64,000 nucleotides of DNA from NCBI RefSeq assembly GCF_000233455.1, contig NZ_JH376431.1, positions 141,224-205,223 on the forward strand. The letters run 5' to 3'. Position 1 is the first letter of the stretch. Each line of letters begins with the position of its first letter. Both the position numbers and the translations under genes were made by a program. The DNA is from [Clostridium] citroniae WAL-17108. Lineage in GTDB: Bacteria; Bacillota; Clostridia; Lachnospirales; Lachnospiraceae. The notes below the pieces were generated by a model. That model did not search any database and was not told the origin of the DNA. It worked only from the letters and a program-made list of their open reading frames with translations. Below, in pieces: positions 1 through 8,644 of the stretch.

Positions 1-1
1 G

Positions 2-139
2 GACAAGGCTGCTGCCCAGACTGCACTGCTGGCTGCTACTTCCGAGATTGATAAGGCTTGTACCAAGGGAGTATATCACAGCAACACTGCTTCCCGCAAG
101 GTATCCCGTTTATCCAAGGCTGTTAATTCCATCGCTTAA
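2..139 (+). CDS. rpsT: 30S ribosomal protein S20, C-terminal part (5' end outside window)
   Basis: The first 138 bases read as 45 codons plus TAA in one open frame. They give an Ala/Lys-rich helical tail containing [17 protein letters not shown] and SRLSKAVN. This matches the conserved C-terminus of S20, where IDKAAKKGVIHKNTAARKKSRL is typical, so the call is secure although the start lies outside the window. S20 binds 16S rRNA in the small subunit and is built early in assembly. In many clostridia rpsT sits close to holA and comEC. Here both lie on the opposite strand and are displaced to 17.6 and 33 kb by accessory genes. A strong hairpin terminator follows about 35 bases after the stop. 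Confidence 0.93.
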   Translation, partial: DKAAAQTALLAATSEIDKACTKGVYHSNTASRKVSRLSKAVNSIA

Positions 140-174
140 TTCATAGAGACAACGAACGAATTAGTAGTTAACAA

Positions 175-211
175 AAACCTTTCCGGCTCAACCCACCGGA
201 AAGGTTTTTTT
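175..211 (+). terminator. Rho-independent terminator of rpsT, probably bidirectional
   Basis: A perfect 12-bp stem (AAACCTTTCCGG paired with CCGGAAAGGTTT) with a 9-base loop is followed by a T run. It sits directly after rpsT. The A run on its left side means it can also end transcripts arriving on the minus strand from the transporter gene that ends at 244. Confidence 0.9.
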
Positions 212-243
212 GTTATATCTGTCAACGGTCAGCTACCTGCATC

Positions 244-1647
244 TTACTTTCCTGCCCGGCGTTCCCGGAGGACCAGGGAATTCTCCTCCACCTTCTTCTT
301 GTTAAGAGGATATACCACCAGCAGCATGATGGTCACGCAGAAAAACAAAAGGGCGGGAACCAGGGTGGAAATAGTATACAATCCATTTAACACCTGGGGA
401 CTCTGGACCTTGTCAGTCGACTGGTATCCGATCATCTCCAGGGCATAACCGCTCAAGCCCCCTGCCAGTGCCTGCCCCACCTTTCTTGCAAAGGAATACA
501 CCGAATAGATGGTCCCGTCCTCCCGCTTGCCGGTCATTACCTCCGCATCATCGATCACATCCGTAATATTGGCCCAGATCACCAGATTAAAGAAATTCAC
601 ACCCAGGAATCCGATGGCCGCAGAGATCATATACACCCACGGATTGGTCAGTTTTAAAAAGAACAGCACCAGGTAGACCGCGCCGGTAAACGCAGTGGCC
701 GCCACGGCAGCTTCCTTCTTGCCCATGCGCCTTGTGATGCTGCCCACAAAGGCGGCCAGGATCAGGGACAGCATGATATTGATAAAAGTGTAGCTGGAAA
801 ATGCTTTAATGTCCCCAAAATAATCCGCATACAGGTAGTTGTTCAGACCGCTGATCAAAAGCTGGCTCAGCATCAGGAACAGGGCCGCCCCTATGATCCC
901 CAGCATGGCGCGGCTGGAAAATATGGTCTTAAAGGTTTTTGCCAGGGTGATCTTCGGAGCGTCCGGATCTTTGTCGATCTTCACCCGCTCTGTGGTGCAT
1001 TTGTAACAGATCACATAGCAGACAATGGCGCACAGGGAAAATGCAGCTGCTACAACCGGGAAAATACGGCCGTTATTGCGGATGACCTGCGCCCCGCTCT
1101 CATCCGTGGCATAGATAATGACCGGTCCCAGTACGCCAATGACCAGCTGTGCCAGGTTTGCCCCAATGCCCCGGAAGGTGGATAACCCGGTGCGCTCATC
1201 CGGTTTATCGGTGATGGCAGACGCCATGGAACCGTAAGGGATATTGATGGCAGTGTAGCAGATGCTGCCCCACAGCAGGTAGGTCACATACATGTATACG
1301 ATTTTGACCGTCATGGATGCCCCGGCCAGGGAGGACTGGTACATGAGGAAGCTGGCAATGGCCACCGGCCCGGCCATGCGGCGGATCCACTGCTTGAACC
1401 TTCCGTCCTTTCCGGGTCTGCACACATCCACAATACGGCCCATTGTGATATCCGTAAACGCGTCAACCACCCTGGCCGCCAGGAACAGGGTCCCCACCGC
1501 TGCCCCCGGTATTCCCAGCACCTTCATATAAAAAACCATGAGAAAGGTACTGGCAAATATAAATGTAAAATCGTTTCCGAAATCTCCAAATAAGTATCCG
1601 ATCTTATCTCTCAGGCCAAATGGCCTCACCTGTTTCCCGTCCATCAT
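244..1647 (-). CDS. GPH-family glycoside:cation symporter (MelB/YicJ-like)
   Basis: An integral membrane protein of about 467 residues with some 12 hydrophobic segments. The N-terminal block GYLFGDFGNDFTF and the AARVVDAFTDITMGRI motif in the second and third spans are hallmarks of the glycoside-pentoside-hexuronide family, which imports sugars with Na+ or H+. The ORF is open upstream to 1686, but that start would overlap the preceding hydrolase gene. The MM pair at 1647/1644 is preceded by a purine-rich AGGAAGG stretch and fits better. It is the last gene of a minus-strand run behind a GH3 glycosidase and a HAD phosphatase, so it probably imports the sugar that the GH3 releases or hydrolyses. 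The substrate cannot be read from the sequence. Confidence 0.85.
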   Translation of the reverse strand: MMDGKQVRPFGLRDKIGYLFGDFGNDFTFIFASTFLMVFYMKVLGIPGAAVGTLFLAARVVDAFTDITMGRIVDVCRPGKDGRFKQWIRRMAGPVAIASFLMYQSSLAGASMTVKIVYMYVTYLLWGSICYTAINIPYGSMASAITDKPDERTGLSTFRGIGANLAQLVIGVLGPVIIYATDESGAQVIRNNGRIFPVVAAAFSLCAIVCYVICYKCTTERVKIDKDPDAPKITLAKTFKTIFSSRAMLGIIGAALFLMLSQLLISGLNNYLYADYFGDIKAFSSYTFINIMLSLILAAFVGSITRRMGKKEAAVAATAFTGAVYLVLFFLKLTNPWVYMISAAIGFLGVNFFNLVIWANITDVIDDAEVMTGKREDGTIYSVYSFARKVGQALAGGLSGYALEMIGYQSTDKVQSPQVLNGLYTISTLVPALLFFCVTIMLLVVYPLNKKKVEENSLVLRERRAGK

Positions 1648-1667
1648 TTCTCCGTCCCTTCCTCTCT

Positions 1668-3377
1668 CTAAAACCTTGTTTCCCATCGATTACAGAAAAC
1701 ATTGTCATTCAATCGTCCCATGAATTTGCTCTTTCCCATCATCTTGGACAGGGCTGCCTCAAAGGCCTCATGGCTTGGCATATACGCGTTAATATAGCAG
1801 CGGGCCATGGGCACATCGATCAGGTTGTTGGTAAGGCTCAGGGACAGTACAAAGGTGGGAAGTTCGGACATGTACCATGGCTGTTTGGCCGGCTCATCCC
1901 ATTTGATGCGCATGGTGTTGAACTGGGCAAACCCCTGTACGTTGAGCACCAGAAGGACTGCGTCATACCTGGCTTTAAATTCTTCCATCCTGCCCTTTTT
2001 CTGCTCCACCACAGCGTCCACCTCAAATCCCCGGGACTCAAGCTGGCTCACAATATCCCCTATGATCTCCTGGTCATTACTCTTAAATTTGGTTCCTGCT
2101 ATCACAGTGGCCTCAGAGCCGATATAGACCAGCTTCAGACGTCTGTATTTTTCCGTTGTCATGGGAAGGTAGGAGCGCCTGTCCTTAACCAGGGTGATAT
2201 AACGGTCAGCCAAAGCGGCTGCGGTCTGATGGTGTTCCTTACACCCCACCACCAAAAGGTTCTCCCTTGGAGGAACCAGGGTCCCTTCTCTCTTGTGCAC
2301 ATGAAGATTCAGGGCGGCCTTGACGCCAAGGATCCGGTGAAGTGCATCGTTTAAGCGCTCCTGGGTGATGGTGCCGTTTTTATACCCTTCCATCATATAT
2401 CCAAAGTCTTCATCCCTGTCATTAAAGAACAGGAACATGTCACATCCGGCTGCAATGGCCCCGGGAACCTGTTCCCTTCTGGAAACAGAAGAGCCGAACA
2501 TGCCGATCATGTGGGAGGCATCCGTGACCACCAGGCCGTTAAAGCCAAGCTGTCCCTTTAGCAGTCCGGTGATCAGTTCCGGTGCTAAAGTGGCCGGACG
2601 GATATCCTCGTCCCTGATACCGGGACAAAGCTTTCTGGAATAAGCCGGAAGGGCAATGTGCCCTGCCATGATGGTCATGCATCCCTCATCGATCAGCGCC
2701 TTATATACGCGTCCAAAGCTCTTATCCCATTCCTCCACGCTCATATCATTGATGCCCATGATCAGGTGCTGGTCATTTTCCTCCGTGCCGTCCCCGGGGA
2801 AATGCTTCATGCAGGTGGCAAAGTTCTGGGTCCTCATGCCCCTGAAAAAGGCGGCGGCGTATCGTATCACATCATCCGGCTTGTCGTTAAAGGCTCGGAG
2901 CTGGACAATGGTATTTCTCCAATTATACGTCAGATCCACCACGGGAGCAAAGTTCCAGTTGCATCCCACGGCCGCGCTCTCCTTTGCACTGATGGAAGCC
3001 ACCTCATACACGGCATCCTCGCTGTCCATGGCAGCCATAGCAGCCCCATTGGCCAGCATGGTCCCCTCATTGACGCCGCCGTTTCCTCCCATCTCGCAGT
3101 TGGACGCTATAAGAAGGGGGATCCTGGAGGCATCCTGTAGATTCTTTGCCATCTCCCACAGTTCTTCCTTGGAAGCATTATGATACCGGATAGCCCCCGG
3201 GTGATATGTATCCAAAACCTTTTTTATATTTTCCGGCCTGCGCTCCTCCTCATTGGCCACCATGTTCACGAATAATTGTCCTATTTTCTCCTCCAGGCTC
3301 ATGGAGCGGATGGTTTCCTCCACCCACTGCACCTGTTCCTCACTCAGATTATACGGTTTCTGTCTCAGATCTACCAT
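1668..3377 (-). CDS. Glycoside hydrolase family 3 protein, beta-N-acetylhexosaminidase (NagZ) type
   Basis: 569 residues with no signal peptide, so probably cytoplasmic. The N-terminal GH3 barrel contains KHFPGDGTEENDQH (about 191-204), the His-Asp general-acid loop typical of NagZ-like hexosaminidases. VVTDASHM (about 283-290) carries the expected nucleophile aspartate, Asp286. NagZ enzymes are normally 330-400 residues; the extra C-terminal part (about 370-569) resembles the C-terminal alpha/beta domain found in longer GH3 hexosaminidases. A GGGAG ribosome site lies 6 bases before the ATG. It is cotranscribed with the HAD gene upstream and the sugar symporter downstream, pointing to use of an imported N-acetylhexosamine glycoside such as a muropeptide or chitin sugar. 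Substrate specificity is inferred. Confidence 0.86.
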   Translation of the reverse strand: MVDLRQKPYNLSEEQVQWVEETIRSMSLEEKIGQLFVNMVANEEERRPENIKKVLDTYHPGAIRYHNASKEELWEMAKNLQDASRIPLLIASNCEMGGNGGVNEGTMLANGAAMAAMDSEDAVYEVASISAKESAAVGCNWNFAPVVDLTYNWRNTIVQLRAFNDKPDDVIRYAAAFFRGMRTQNFATCMKHFPGDGTEENDQHLIMGINDMSVEEWDKSFGRVYKALIDEGCMTIMAGHIALPAYSRKLCPGIRDEDIRPATLAPELITGLLKGQLGFNGLVVTDASHMIGMFGSSVSRREQVPGAIAAGCDMFLFFNDRDEDFGYMMEGYKNGTITQERLNDALHRILGVKAALNLHVHKREGTLVPPRENLLVVGCKEHHQTAAALADRYITLVKDRRSYLPMTTEKYRRLKLVYIGSEATVIAGTKFKSNDQEIIGDIVSQLESRGFEVDAVVEQKKGRMEEFKARYDAVLLVLNVQGFAQFNTMRIKWDEPAKQPWYMSELPTFVLSLSLTNNLIDVPMARCYINAYMPSHEAFEAALSKMMGKSKFMGRLNDNVFCNRWETRF

Positions 3378-3394
3378 TTTATTCTCCCTTCTCT

Positions 3395-4249
3395 TTACGC
3401 CTGTAAGTTCTTCTCAAATTCATCTGTCAGCTGACCCTGCCACAGATCCGTGAAATCATCCTCCGCCAGCCGTTTCACGGCATCTGCAATGCCCCTCCAG
3501 CTCTCATACTCATGGGCCACAAGGATCGGATAAAAATGTATGCGGTTCTCTTCCGCCGCCAGCCGGTCCCCCGGCGCATCCCCCACCATCATCACATGTT
3601 CCCTTTTATACCCGTATTCCAGCAGCTTCCTGATACAAGATGATTTAGACCCTGCATTCTGGGCCAGCAGAATATCCACATGCTCCAACAGCCCGTGCCT
3701 CCCCCATTCCTCCTTCACCGCATCCTGATTGGCAGACGATACAATGGCAATATCCGCATACTGGTGGATCAGCGCAATCCCTTCCCTGACTCCGGGAAAG
3801 GGAAGCATGTCTGTTTTGGGAAGCTGTTTGATCTCCCGGTTCACTGTCTCCGACCAGTGGAGTGCCTTTTTCAGGCAAATGCTGCCTGAGGATCGTACCT
3901 GTCTCTCCAAAGCGCTGTTTGACAGCTCATCTGTCTCTCCGGCCCAGGCAGTCAGGTCCGAAAGCTTTGGAATCTCCAAGTACAGATGATCCACCGTCTC
4001 CAAAACCAGGGCCAGGGCTTTAAACCGGTTCGTTCCCCTTGTCATGGAATAAAGATTGACCTTATTCCACAGGTCCAGAACTTCCCTTTCCCGGTTTTCC
4101 AGCGCCCACTCCTTTACCATGCACGGACCAAAGCACCTGAAATGCTTGATATCCATGGTATCCATGGCACATCCGTCCGAATCGATACAGACCAGATGAT
4201 CCTTCTTTTTCTGAAAGCCTGTAAATGGACCGTCTTCCACATATTCCAT
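3395..4249 (-). CDS. HAD-superfamily hydrolase
   Basis: 284 residues. Motif I appears as CIDSDGCAMD (about 21-30, nucleophile Asp23 and acid Asp25), motif II as IVSSAN, and the acidic motif IV as MMVGDAPGD. The large helical insert between motifs I and II is a C1-type cap, as in phosphoglycolate or beta-phosphoglucomutase-like enzymes. AAGGAGG stands 8 bases before the ATG. It is the first gene of the minus-strand run with the GH3 enzyme and symporter, so it may dephosphorylate a sugar phosphate from that pathway. The family is broad and the substrate is unknown. Confidence 0.82.
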   Translation of the reverse strand: MEYVEDGPFTGFQKKKDHLVCIDSDGCAMDTMDIKHFRCFGPCMVKEWALENREREVLDLWNKVNLYSMTRGTNRFKALALVLETVDHLYLEIPKLSDLTAWAGETDELSNSALERQVRSSGSICLKKALHWSETVNREIKQLPKTDMLPFPGVREGIALIHQYADIAIVSSANQDAVKEEWGRHGLLEHVDILLAQNAGSKSSCIRKLLEYGYKREHVMMVGDAPGDRLAAEENRIHFYPILVAHEYESWRGIADAVKRLAEDDFTDLWQGQLTDEFEKNLQA

Positions 4250-4326
4250 ATATGCTGCCTCCTTTTCCCTTTCATGGTTTTAATCTAGCCCAAAACCACA
4301 AAAGAAAAAAGAGAGGATATTGCTTT

Positions 4327-4361
4327 AAAATAGTACTATTTTTTGGTATACTAATTATTAG
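4327..4361. promoter_or_regulatory. Palindrome pair in the HAD/AraC divergent intergenic region
   Basis: The AT-rich divergent region between the HAD gene and the AraC-type regulator holds a perfect 16-bp palindrome (AAAATAGTACTATTTT, 4327-4342) and, 8 bases further on, an 11-bp one (CTAATTATTAG, 4351-4361). Their place between two divergent genes suits a regulatory site. No binding protein can be assigned from sequence, and AT-rich palindromes also arise by chance. Confidence 0.4.
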
Positions 4362-4468
4362 TAGAAAATTTTCCTAAATAATCGCAATATTATAGTATTA
4401 ATTTGTAACTGTTCAGGACATCCGATGTGGACTGTTACATTCATTTTATGTTAAGAAAGGAATCTTTC

Positions 4469-5701
4469 ATGAATACGGATGTTCTCACCCTGTTTTCCCA
4501 GATTATCCAGGCCCATCACATGAACTGCCTGCAGATTGAACCTGACTTTTCCAACCTGTACAAGGCTGACATGGAACTTCGGTGCAAGCTTTACTCGGAT
4601 TACGATTACAGAGGTCTGGAATACTTTATCCAGCAGAACTGCCGTGAGGCAGAGATCGTTAAGATGGTGGATGATTTTTCCCTGACCATTTACATCCTGC
4701 GCATTGGCCAGACATCCATTTCCCCTGTCCTTCAGGATGTGATCATGCTCATGGGACCTGTTATGGAGACGCCGCCCTCCCTTACGGATATCCGGCGTAT
4801 CATGGCGGACAAGAAGCTGCCGGAGAACCTGCTGCGGGAACTGCAGGCATTTTACAACAATGTCCCTGTGCCCTCAGACCTGAAGGCCCTGGAGTCCACG
4901 CTGCTGACCATTGCGGACAATCTCTTCGCCAGAAACCACATCCTGCGGCTCATTCCGGAGGAGGGCGGGCTTTCCTTTGAGACCTCCCCGGGTTCCCTGA
5001 CGCTGAATGAGCGCCCTTCCATTGCCATGAGCAGCATCGAAGAGCGCTATGAGGTGGAGGAAACCATGTTAGATGCCATCACCTGCGGGGATCAGGATAA
5101 AGCGGGGCGGTATTACAGCCTGTTTAAAACCTACCGTATCACCCCGCGCACGGAAAACGCACTGATCAACCGCAAGAACATGATGATCATTTTTAACACC
5201 CTGTGCCGGAAATCCGTGCAAAAAGGCCACGTACACCCGGTCTACATTGACGACCTGTCCACCCGCTTTGCCATCCGCATCAACCAGGCGCGCTCCATGA
5301 GCGAACTGGATTCCATTGACAATGATATGGTGCACAAATACTGCCTGCTGGTGAGGAACCATTCCATGAAGAACTATTCCCAGATCGTGCAGCGCTGCAT
5401 TACATACACGGATTTCCACTATGCCGAACCACTGACCCTGGCCTTTTTCGCAGACATGTGCCATGTGACCAAATCCTATCTGTCCAGCCTGTTCAAAAAG
5501 GAAACCGGATCTAATCTGACCGATTACATCCATGGGGTGCGCATACGCCATTCCCTGCAGCTTCTCAACTCCACCACACTGCCCATCCATGTGGTGGCCA
5601 ATGGATGCGGGTATACGGACGTAAATTATTTTATTAAAATATTCAAAAGGATCCATGGGATTTCGCCAAAGCAGTACAGGAATCAGATGCATAAAGATTA
5701 A
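4469..5701 (+). CDS. AraC-family transcriptional regulator
   Basis: The C-terminal hundred residues carry the two helix-turn-helix units of the AraC family: LAFFADMCHVTKSYLSSLFK and then IHVVANGCGYTDVNYFIKIF, followed by the closing GISPKQYR. The N-terminal 300 residues are a long sensor region without an obvious cupin, so the ligand is unknown. The frame is open from 4427. The ATG at 4469 is chosen because AAAGGAA lies 6 bases upstream, giving about 410 residues. It is divergent from the GH3/symporter cluster and most likely activates it in response to the imported sugar. Confidence 0.87.
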   Translation: MNTDVLTLFSQIIQAHHMNCLQIEPDFSNLYKADMELRCKLYSDYDYRGLEYFIQQNCREAEIVKMVDDFSLTIYILRIGQTSISPVLQDVIMLMGPVMETPPSLTDIRRIMADKKLPENLLRELQAFYNNVPVPSDLKALESTLLTIADNLFARNHILRLIPEEGGLSFETSPGSLTLNERPSIAMSSIEERYEVEETMLDAITCGDQDKAGRYYSLFKTYRITPRTENALINRKNMMIIFNTLCRKSVQKGHVHPVYIDDLSTRFAIRINQARSMSELDSIDNDMVHKYCLLVRNHSMKNYSQIVQRCITYTDFHYAEPLTLAFFADMCHVTKSYLSSLFKKETGSNLTDYIHGVRIRHSLQLLNSTTLPIHVVANGCGYTDVNYFIKIFKRIHGISPKQYRNQMHKD

Positions 5702-5730
5702 GGGCGCGTTGCATAATATTAAGGAAGTTA

Positions 5731-5877
5731 ACATGCATCGCACGTAAGGGACCAAAAGACGGTCCCTAAGTGCTCATAGCGAACCACTCCACTAGGTTCG
5801 GGGAATACCTCACCAAGTGGAGATGACATGCATCGCACGTAAGGGACCAAAAGACGGTCCCTAAGTGCTCATAGCGA
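5731..5877 (+). repeat. Two exact 52-bp direct repeats, each with an internal hairpin
   Basis: Copies at 5731-5782 and 5826-5877 are identical over 52 bases and start 95 bases apart. Each begins ACATGCATCGCACG, contains the inverted repeat AGGGACC-AAAAGAC-GGTCCCT and ends CTCATAGCGA. Between them is a second hairpin, CGAACC/GGTTCG at 5780-5800. The second copy runs straight into the ribosome site of the 50-residue ORF at 5888. The arrangement resembles a duplicated structured 5' leader or a protein/RNA-binding element. I do not recognise the family. Confidence 0.75.
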
Positions 5878-5887
5878 GGTGGTTGGA

Positions 5888-6040
5888 ATGGCATCTTATG
5901 TGTCCCCGAAGATTCGGGAGAAATTTGAAACCCTTTCCGTGGACCTGAAAAATGATATCCTGGAGCGCAATGTGCATCTGGAAACGCTGCAGGATCTGAT
6001 CCAGGTTCTGGAAACGATCGTGAAAGAAGGCGGTTCTTAA
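5888..6040 (+). CDS. Small conserved-looking 50-residue protein, function unknown
   Basis: ATG at 5888 follows GAGGTGG with 5-base spacing and opens 50 codons to TAA. The peptide starts MASYVSPKIREKFETLSVDL and is predicted almost entirely helical, with a heptad-like pattern of Leu/Ile (ILERNVHLETLQDLIQVLE). It has no signal peptide or membrane segment. The good ribosome site, balanced composition and amphipathic helices argue for a real protein. I have an unverified impression that similar 50-residue proteins occur in Lachnospiraceae. It lies immediately behind the twin hairpin repeats and about 80 bases before a second tiny ORF, and the two may form one transcript ending at the terminator at 6274. 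No function is claimed. Confidence 0.62.
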   Translation: MASYVSPKIREKFETLSVDLKNDILERNVHLETLQDLIQVLETIVKEGGS

Positions 6041-6041
6041 A

Positions 6042-6098
6042 ACGCGCCTGCAATTGCTTTCTGACTGCTTTTTGCAGACAGGCAGTTGGCCGGCGCGT
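6042..6098 (+). other. Stem-loop between two tiny ORFs
   Basis: ACGCGCC (6042-6048) pairs with GGCGCGT (6092-6098). Inside it, CTGACTGC-TTTTT-GCAGACAG forms a second stem with one mismatch. There is no T run after it, so it is unlikely to be a terminator. It may separate or regulate the two small ORFs on one mRNA. Confidence 0.45.
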
Positions 6099-6119
6099 AC
6101 ATCAACAGGAGGTGGCATG

Positions 6120-6263
6120 ATGGACAAAACAGAACATTTGACCAACAAGACAGACAGGGATTGCTCCCATGATACGGACAAGGTAAAAAAAGACGGCTGC
6201 TCCTATGTGGAGCCGCTCCCTGAATCATCCCGGCCAAGACGGGATGGTCCTGGAGGTAATTAA
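6120..6263 (+). CDS. Tiny hydrophilic ORF (47 residues), function unknown
   Basis: A strong AGGAGG at 6107-6112 precedes two tandem ATGs (6117, 6120), of which the second has the better spacing of 7 bases. The peptide is charged, starts MDKTEHLTNKTDRDC, has two cysteines and ends in SSRPRRDGPGGN. It has no hydrophobic segment. The ribosome site is the main support, since the composition shows no known domain. It shares the transcript with the 50-residue ORF and ends just before a strong terminator. Confidence 0.5.
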   Translation: MDKTEHLTNKTDRDCSHDTDKVKKDGCSYVEPLPESSRPRRDGPGGN

Positions 6264-6273
6264 ATCCACGGAA

Positions 6274-6315
6274 AAAACAGGACCGGATATCCCCCTGGGG
6301 AGCCGGTCCTGTTTT
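6274..6315. terminator. Bidirectional terminator between tiny ORFs and sulfatase
   Basis: A perfect 13-bp stem, AAAACAGGACCGG (6274-6286) with CCGGTCCTGTTTT (6303-6315), has A and T runs on both flanks. It can end the plus-strand transcript of the small ORFs and the minus-strand sulfatase operon, whose last gene stops at 6382. Confidence 0.85.
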
Positions 6316-6381
6316 CTGGATCCAGATTTTCTTGGTTATGTTTTTCTTTGTTCGGCTTGTTTTAGTTCTGTCTTTTGGGCG

Positions 6382-7890
6382 CTATTTTTCCTGCACCTGC
6401 CTTTCACGGCTCTTTTCCGCTTTTGGTTCGCCGTCTTCCCAGATGATTCCCGGTCCGTATGGGGCCAGGCTTACCATAATATAGGGACATGTACAGGCGT
6501 CCTTCGTGGTTCTGGCAAACTGCCACATTTTCCTGCACATGCTCTTTACAATGCCCTGATGCTCTTTCTCATTGATCACATTATGCAGTTCCCATGGATC
6601 CTGCTCCAGATCATACAGTTCATCCTCGTCAAATCCGTTAAATACATATTTCCATTTCTGATCCCACACAGCCCGCTGTATCCCGTATAGTTCGTTTCCG
6701 TTTGTCTGGGTGTAGATCTCTCTCCTCCACTCCCCGGGGATTTCCTCGTTCAGGAAGGGGCACAGCGACCGGCCTGCTGTTGGAAGCGCCTCCTTCACGC
6801 CTGCCAGTTCCAGGATGGTGGGGGCGAAATCTGTAATGGATACCAGCTCCTTCACGCTTTTATGGCCCAACATGCCTCCGCCTCCGATCGCTGCGCAGAT
6901 GTGGTATGCTTCCCTGAAACATGGGAGGCCTTTTGCCCACAATCCGTGGGCTCCCAGATAATCCCCATGGTCAGTCAGATATATGATATACGTATCCTGA
7001 AAAATTCCTTTTTCCTCCACTGCCTGGAGCAAACGGCCGAACATGGCATCCTCAAAGCTGACAAATGCAAGATACCGGCGCATACTTTCCTTTTCTTCCT
7101 CCAGGGTCAGATCAAACCGCCGGCGCGTCCTTCGATAGAGCGCCGGCTTATCCTCCATGGGATCGTCAAAGCTTTCCGGGAGTTTCATATCAACTCCCTC
7201 ATACAGTTGGATGTACTCCTTTGGCGGACAATAGGGATCATGGGGTCCTGTAACTCCCACGTACATGAAAAAGGGATCGGCTTTGTCATAGTCGCGTATG
7301 ACATCACAAGCCTTTTGCACCGTGATCCGGTCCCCAAAGGGGTCCTGGTCTTCTCCAAATTGATAATATATGGGATACCCCTCCCGGCTGATCTGTCCAA
7401 AACCCTCTTTTTTTCCTGACAGATCAATGTTTTGTACTGATTGGTAAACACGCTCCCAGTCATTGCTTCTTGGTCTGTTTTCCGGCCGGAACCTTCCGTA
7501 ATTGGAAACATACTCATTTAAAACATGTTCAAAGCCCCGGTCCTTGGGGCCCTCATAGGCGCTGACATGCCATTTCCCCGAAAAATAAGTACGGTATCCG
7601 GCCCTGCACAGCACCTCCGGAAACAGTTCTACCCCATCATATAGTCCGCGGGATAAGGCATTGTCAATCTCTACATTATTCCAAACCCCATGTTGTGAGG
7701 GATATAACCCGGAAAAAAAGGAAGCTCTTGAGGGACAGCAATGGGGCGACACACAAAATGCCTCCTCAAACACCACTGCCTTTTCGCAAAATGCCTCTAT
7801 ATTCGGTGTTATGGCCTGATGTTCTTTCTTTATGGTATCCGCATTCTGCTGATCCGTCATAAATACAATGATATTTGGTCTTTCTTTCAC
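6382..7890 (-). CDS. Type I sulfatase (formylglycine-dependent)
   Basis: 502 residues without a signal peptide, hence cytoplasmic. The N-terminus NIIVFMTDQQ carries metal ligands, and CCPSR at 51-55 is the C-x-P-S-R sulfatase signature, in which Cys51 would be converted to formylglycine by an anaerobic sulfatase maturase not present in this window. GKWHVS and TDHGDYLGAHG supply further active-site and Ca2+ residues. It hydrolyses a sulfate ester; the substrate is unknown. The start is GTG with GGTGG 7 bases upstream, 4 bases after the stop of the ATPase gene before it, so it is the last cistron of the ABC operon. The operon logic is uptake of an organosulfur compound followed by desulfation. 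Confidence 0.88.
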   Translation of the reverse strand: MKERPNIIVFMTDQQNADTIKKEHQAITPNIEAFCEKAVVFEEAFCVSPHCCPSRASFFSGLYPSQHGVWNNVEIDNALSRGLYDGVELFPEVLCRAGYRTYFSGKWHVSAYEGPKDRGFEHVLNEYVSNYGRFRPENRPRSNDWERVYQSVQNIDLSGKKEGFGQISREGYPIYYQFGEDQDPFGDRITVQKACDVIRDYDKADPFFMYVGVTGPHDPYCPPKEYIQLYEGVDMKLPESFDDPMEDKPALYRRTRRRFDLTLEEEKESMRRYLAFVSFEDAMFGRLLQAVEEKGIFQDTYIIYLTDHGDYLGAHGLWAKGLPCFREAYHICAAIGGGGMLGHKSVKELVSITDFAPTILELAGVKEALPTAGRSLCPFLNEEIPGEWRREIYTQTNGNELYGIQRAVWDQKWKYVFNGFDEDELYDLEQDPWELHNVINEKEHQGIVKSMCRKMWQFARTTKDACTCPYIMVSLAPYGPGIIWEDGEPKAEKSRERQVQEK

Positions 7891-7894
7891 TTTT

Positions 7895-8641
7895 TCACCA
7901 CCAACGTATTAAATCTGTTACTTCATTTCGGATTTTTACAAATTCCCGGTCTGCCACATCTCTTGGCCTCTCCAGATGACAGTCCAAAATCTGCTTGACC
8001 CCGGTTGGCTTATTGGTGAGAACCATGATGCGTTCCCCCAGATAAACCGCTTCCTCCACATTATGGGTAATAAAAATTACAGTTGTTTTTGTTTTCTGCC
8101 AAAGCTTCAGCAATTCATCTTCCAGCTTAAAGCGCAGGTCCAGGTCCAGCTGCCCATAGGGCTCATCCATCAACAGCAGTTCCGGATAAGTCGCAAATGC
8201 CCGGGCAATAACCGTGCGCTGGAGCATGCTGATGGACAGCTGTCTTGGATAGTAATGCCGGTATTCCGTAAGTCCTACTATTTCCAGCATTTCTTCCACC
8301 CGCTCCTTCAAAAGCGTTTGCGGCACCCGTTTGATCTGCAGGCCAAACCGGATATTCTCCTCAACCGTAAGCCATTCCATAGCCGAGCTTTCCTGTAAAA
8401 TATAAGAAATGTTGTTCTTCCTGCAATCAATAGGCGCTCCATCTACCAGAATCTCTCCGTCCGTTATATCATAAATTTTAGTCAGGCAGTTTAGGAACGT
8501 GGTCTTTCCGCATCCAGTCGGCCCTACAATACACAAGAATTCCCCTTGCCTGACATCGAACGATATATGGTCCAATACTTTCAGGTCGCCAAAACATTTG
8601 GTCAGGTTCCTAGCCTGCACCTTTATATTTTCTTTCCCCAT
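7895..8641 (-). CDS. ABC transporter ATPase, SsuB/TauB-like, with degenerate signature motif
   Basis: 248 residues. Walker A is GPTGCGKTT, Walker B is LLLMDEP, the D-loop reads YGQLD and the H-loop is VIFITHN. The signature, normally LSGG(M/Q)xQR, reads LSISMLQR: both conserved glycines are replaced. The sister ATPase encoded just upstream has a normal ISGGMKQR. This suggests a heterodimeric ATPase with one impaired composite site, as in other asymmetric ABC transporters; whether it is functional is inference. The family imports nitrate, sulfonate, taurine or thiamine-precursor-like small molecules. Four bases separate it from the preceding gene. Confidence 0.87.
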   Translation of the reverse strand: MGKENIKVQARNLTKCFGDLKVLDHISFDVRQGEFLCIVGPTGCGKTTFLNCLTKIYDITDGEILVDGAPIDCRKNNISYILQESSAMEWLTVEENIRFGLQIKRVPQTLLKERVEEMLEIVGLTEYRHYYPRQLSISMLQRTVIARAFATYPELLLMDEPYGQLDLDLRFKLEDELLKLWQKTKTTVIFITHNVEEAVYLGERIMVLTNKPTGVKQILDCHLERPRDVADREFVKIRNEVTDLIRWW

Positions 8642-8644
8642 ATC

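Noticed and set aside
1620-2354. 244-codon plus-strand ORF opposite the GH3 gene
   Set aside because: It lies antisense to a well-supported GH3 gene, has no recognisable domain and no good ribosome site; a composition shadow.
5069-5755. 228-codon minus-strand ORF opposite the AraC gene
   Set aside because: Antisense to the AraC regulator; it reads His/Gly-rich sequence with no family signature.
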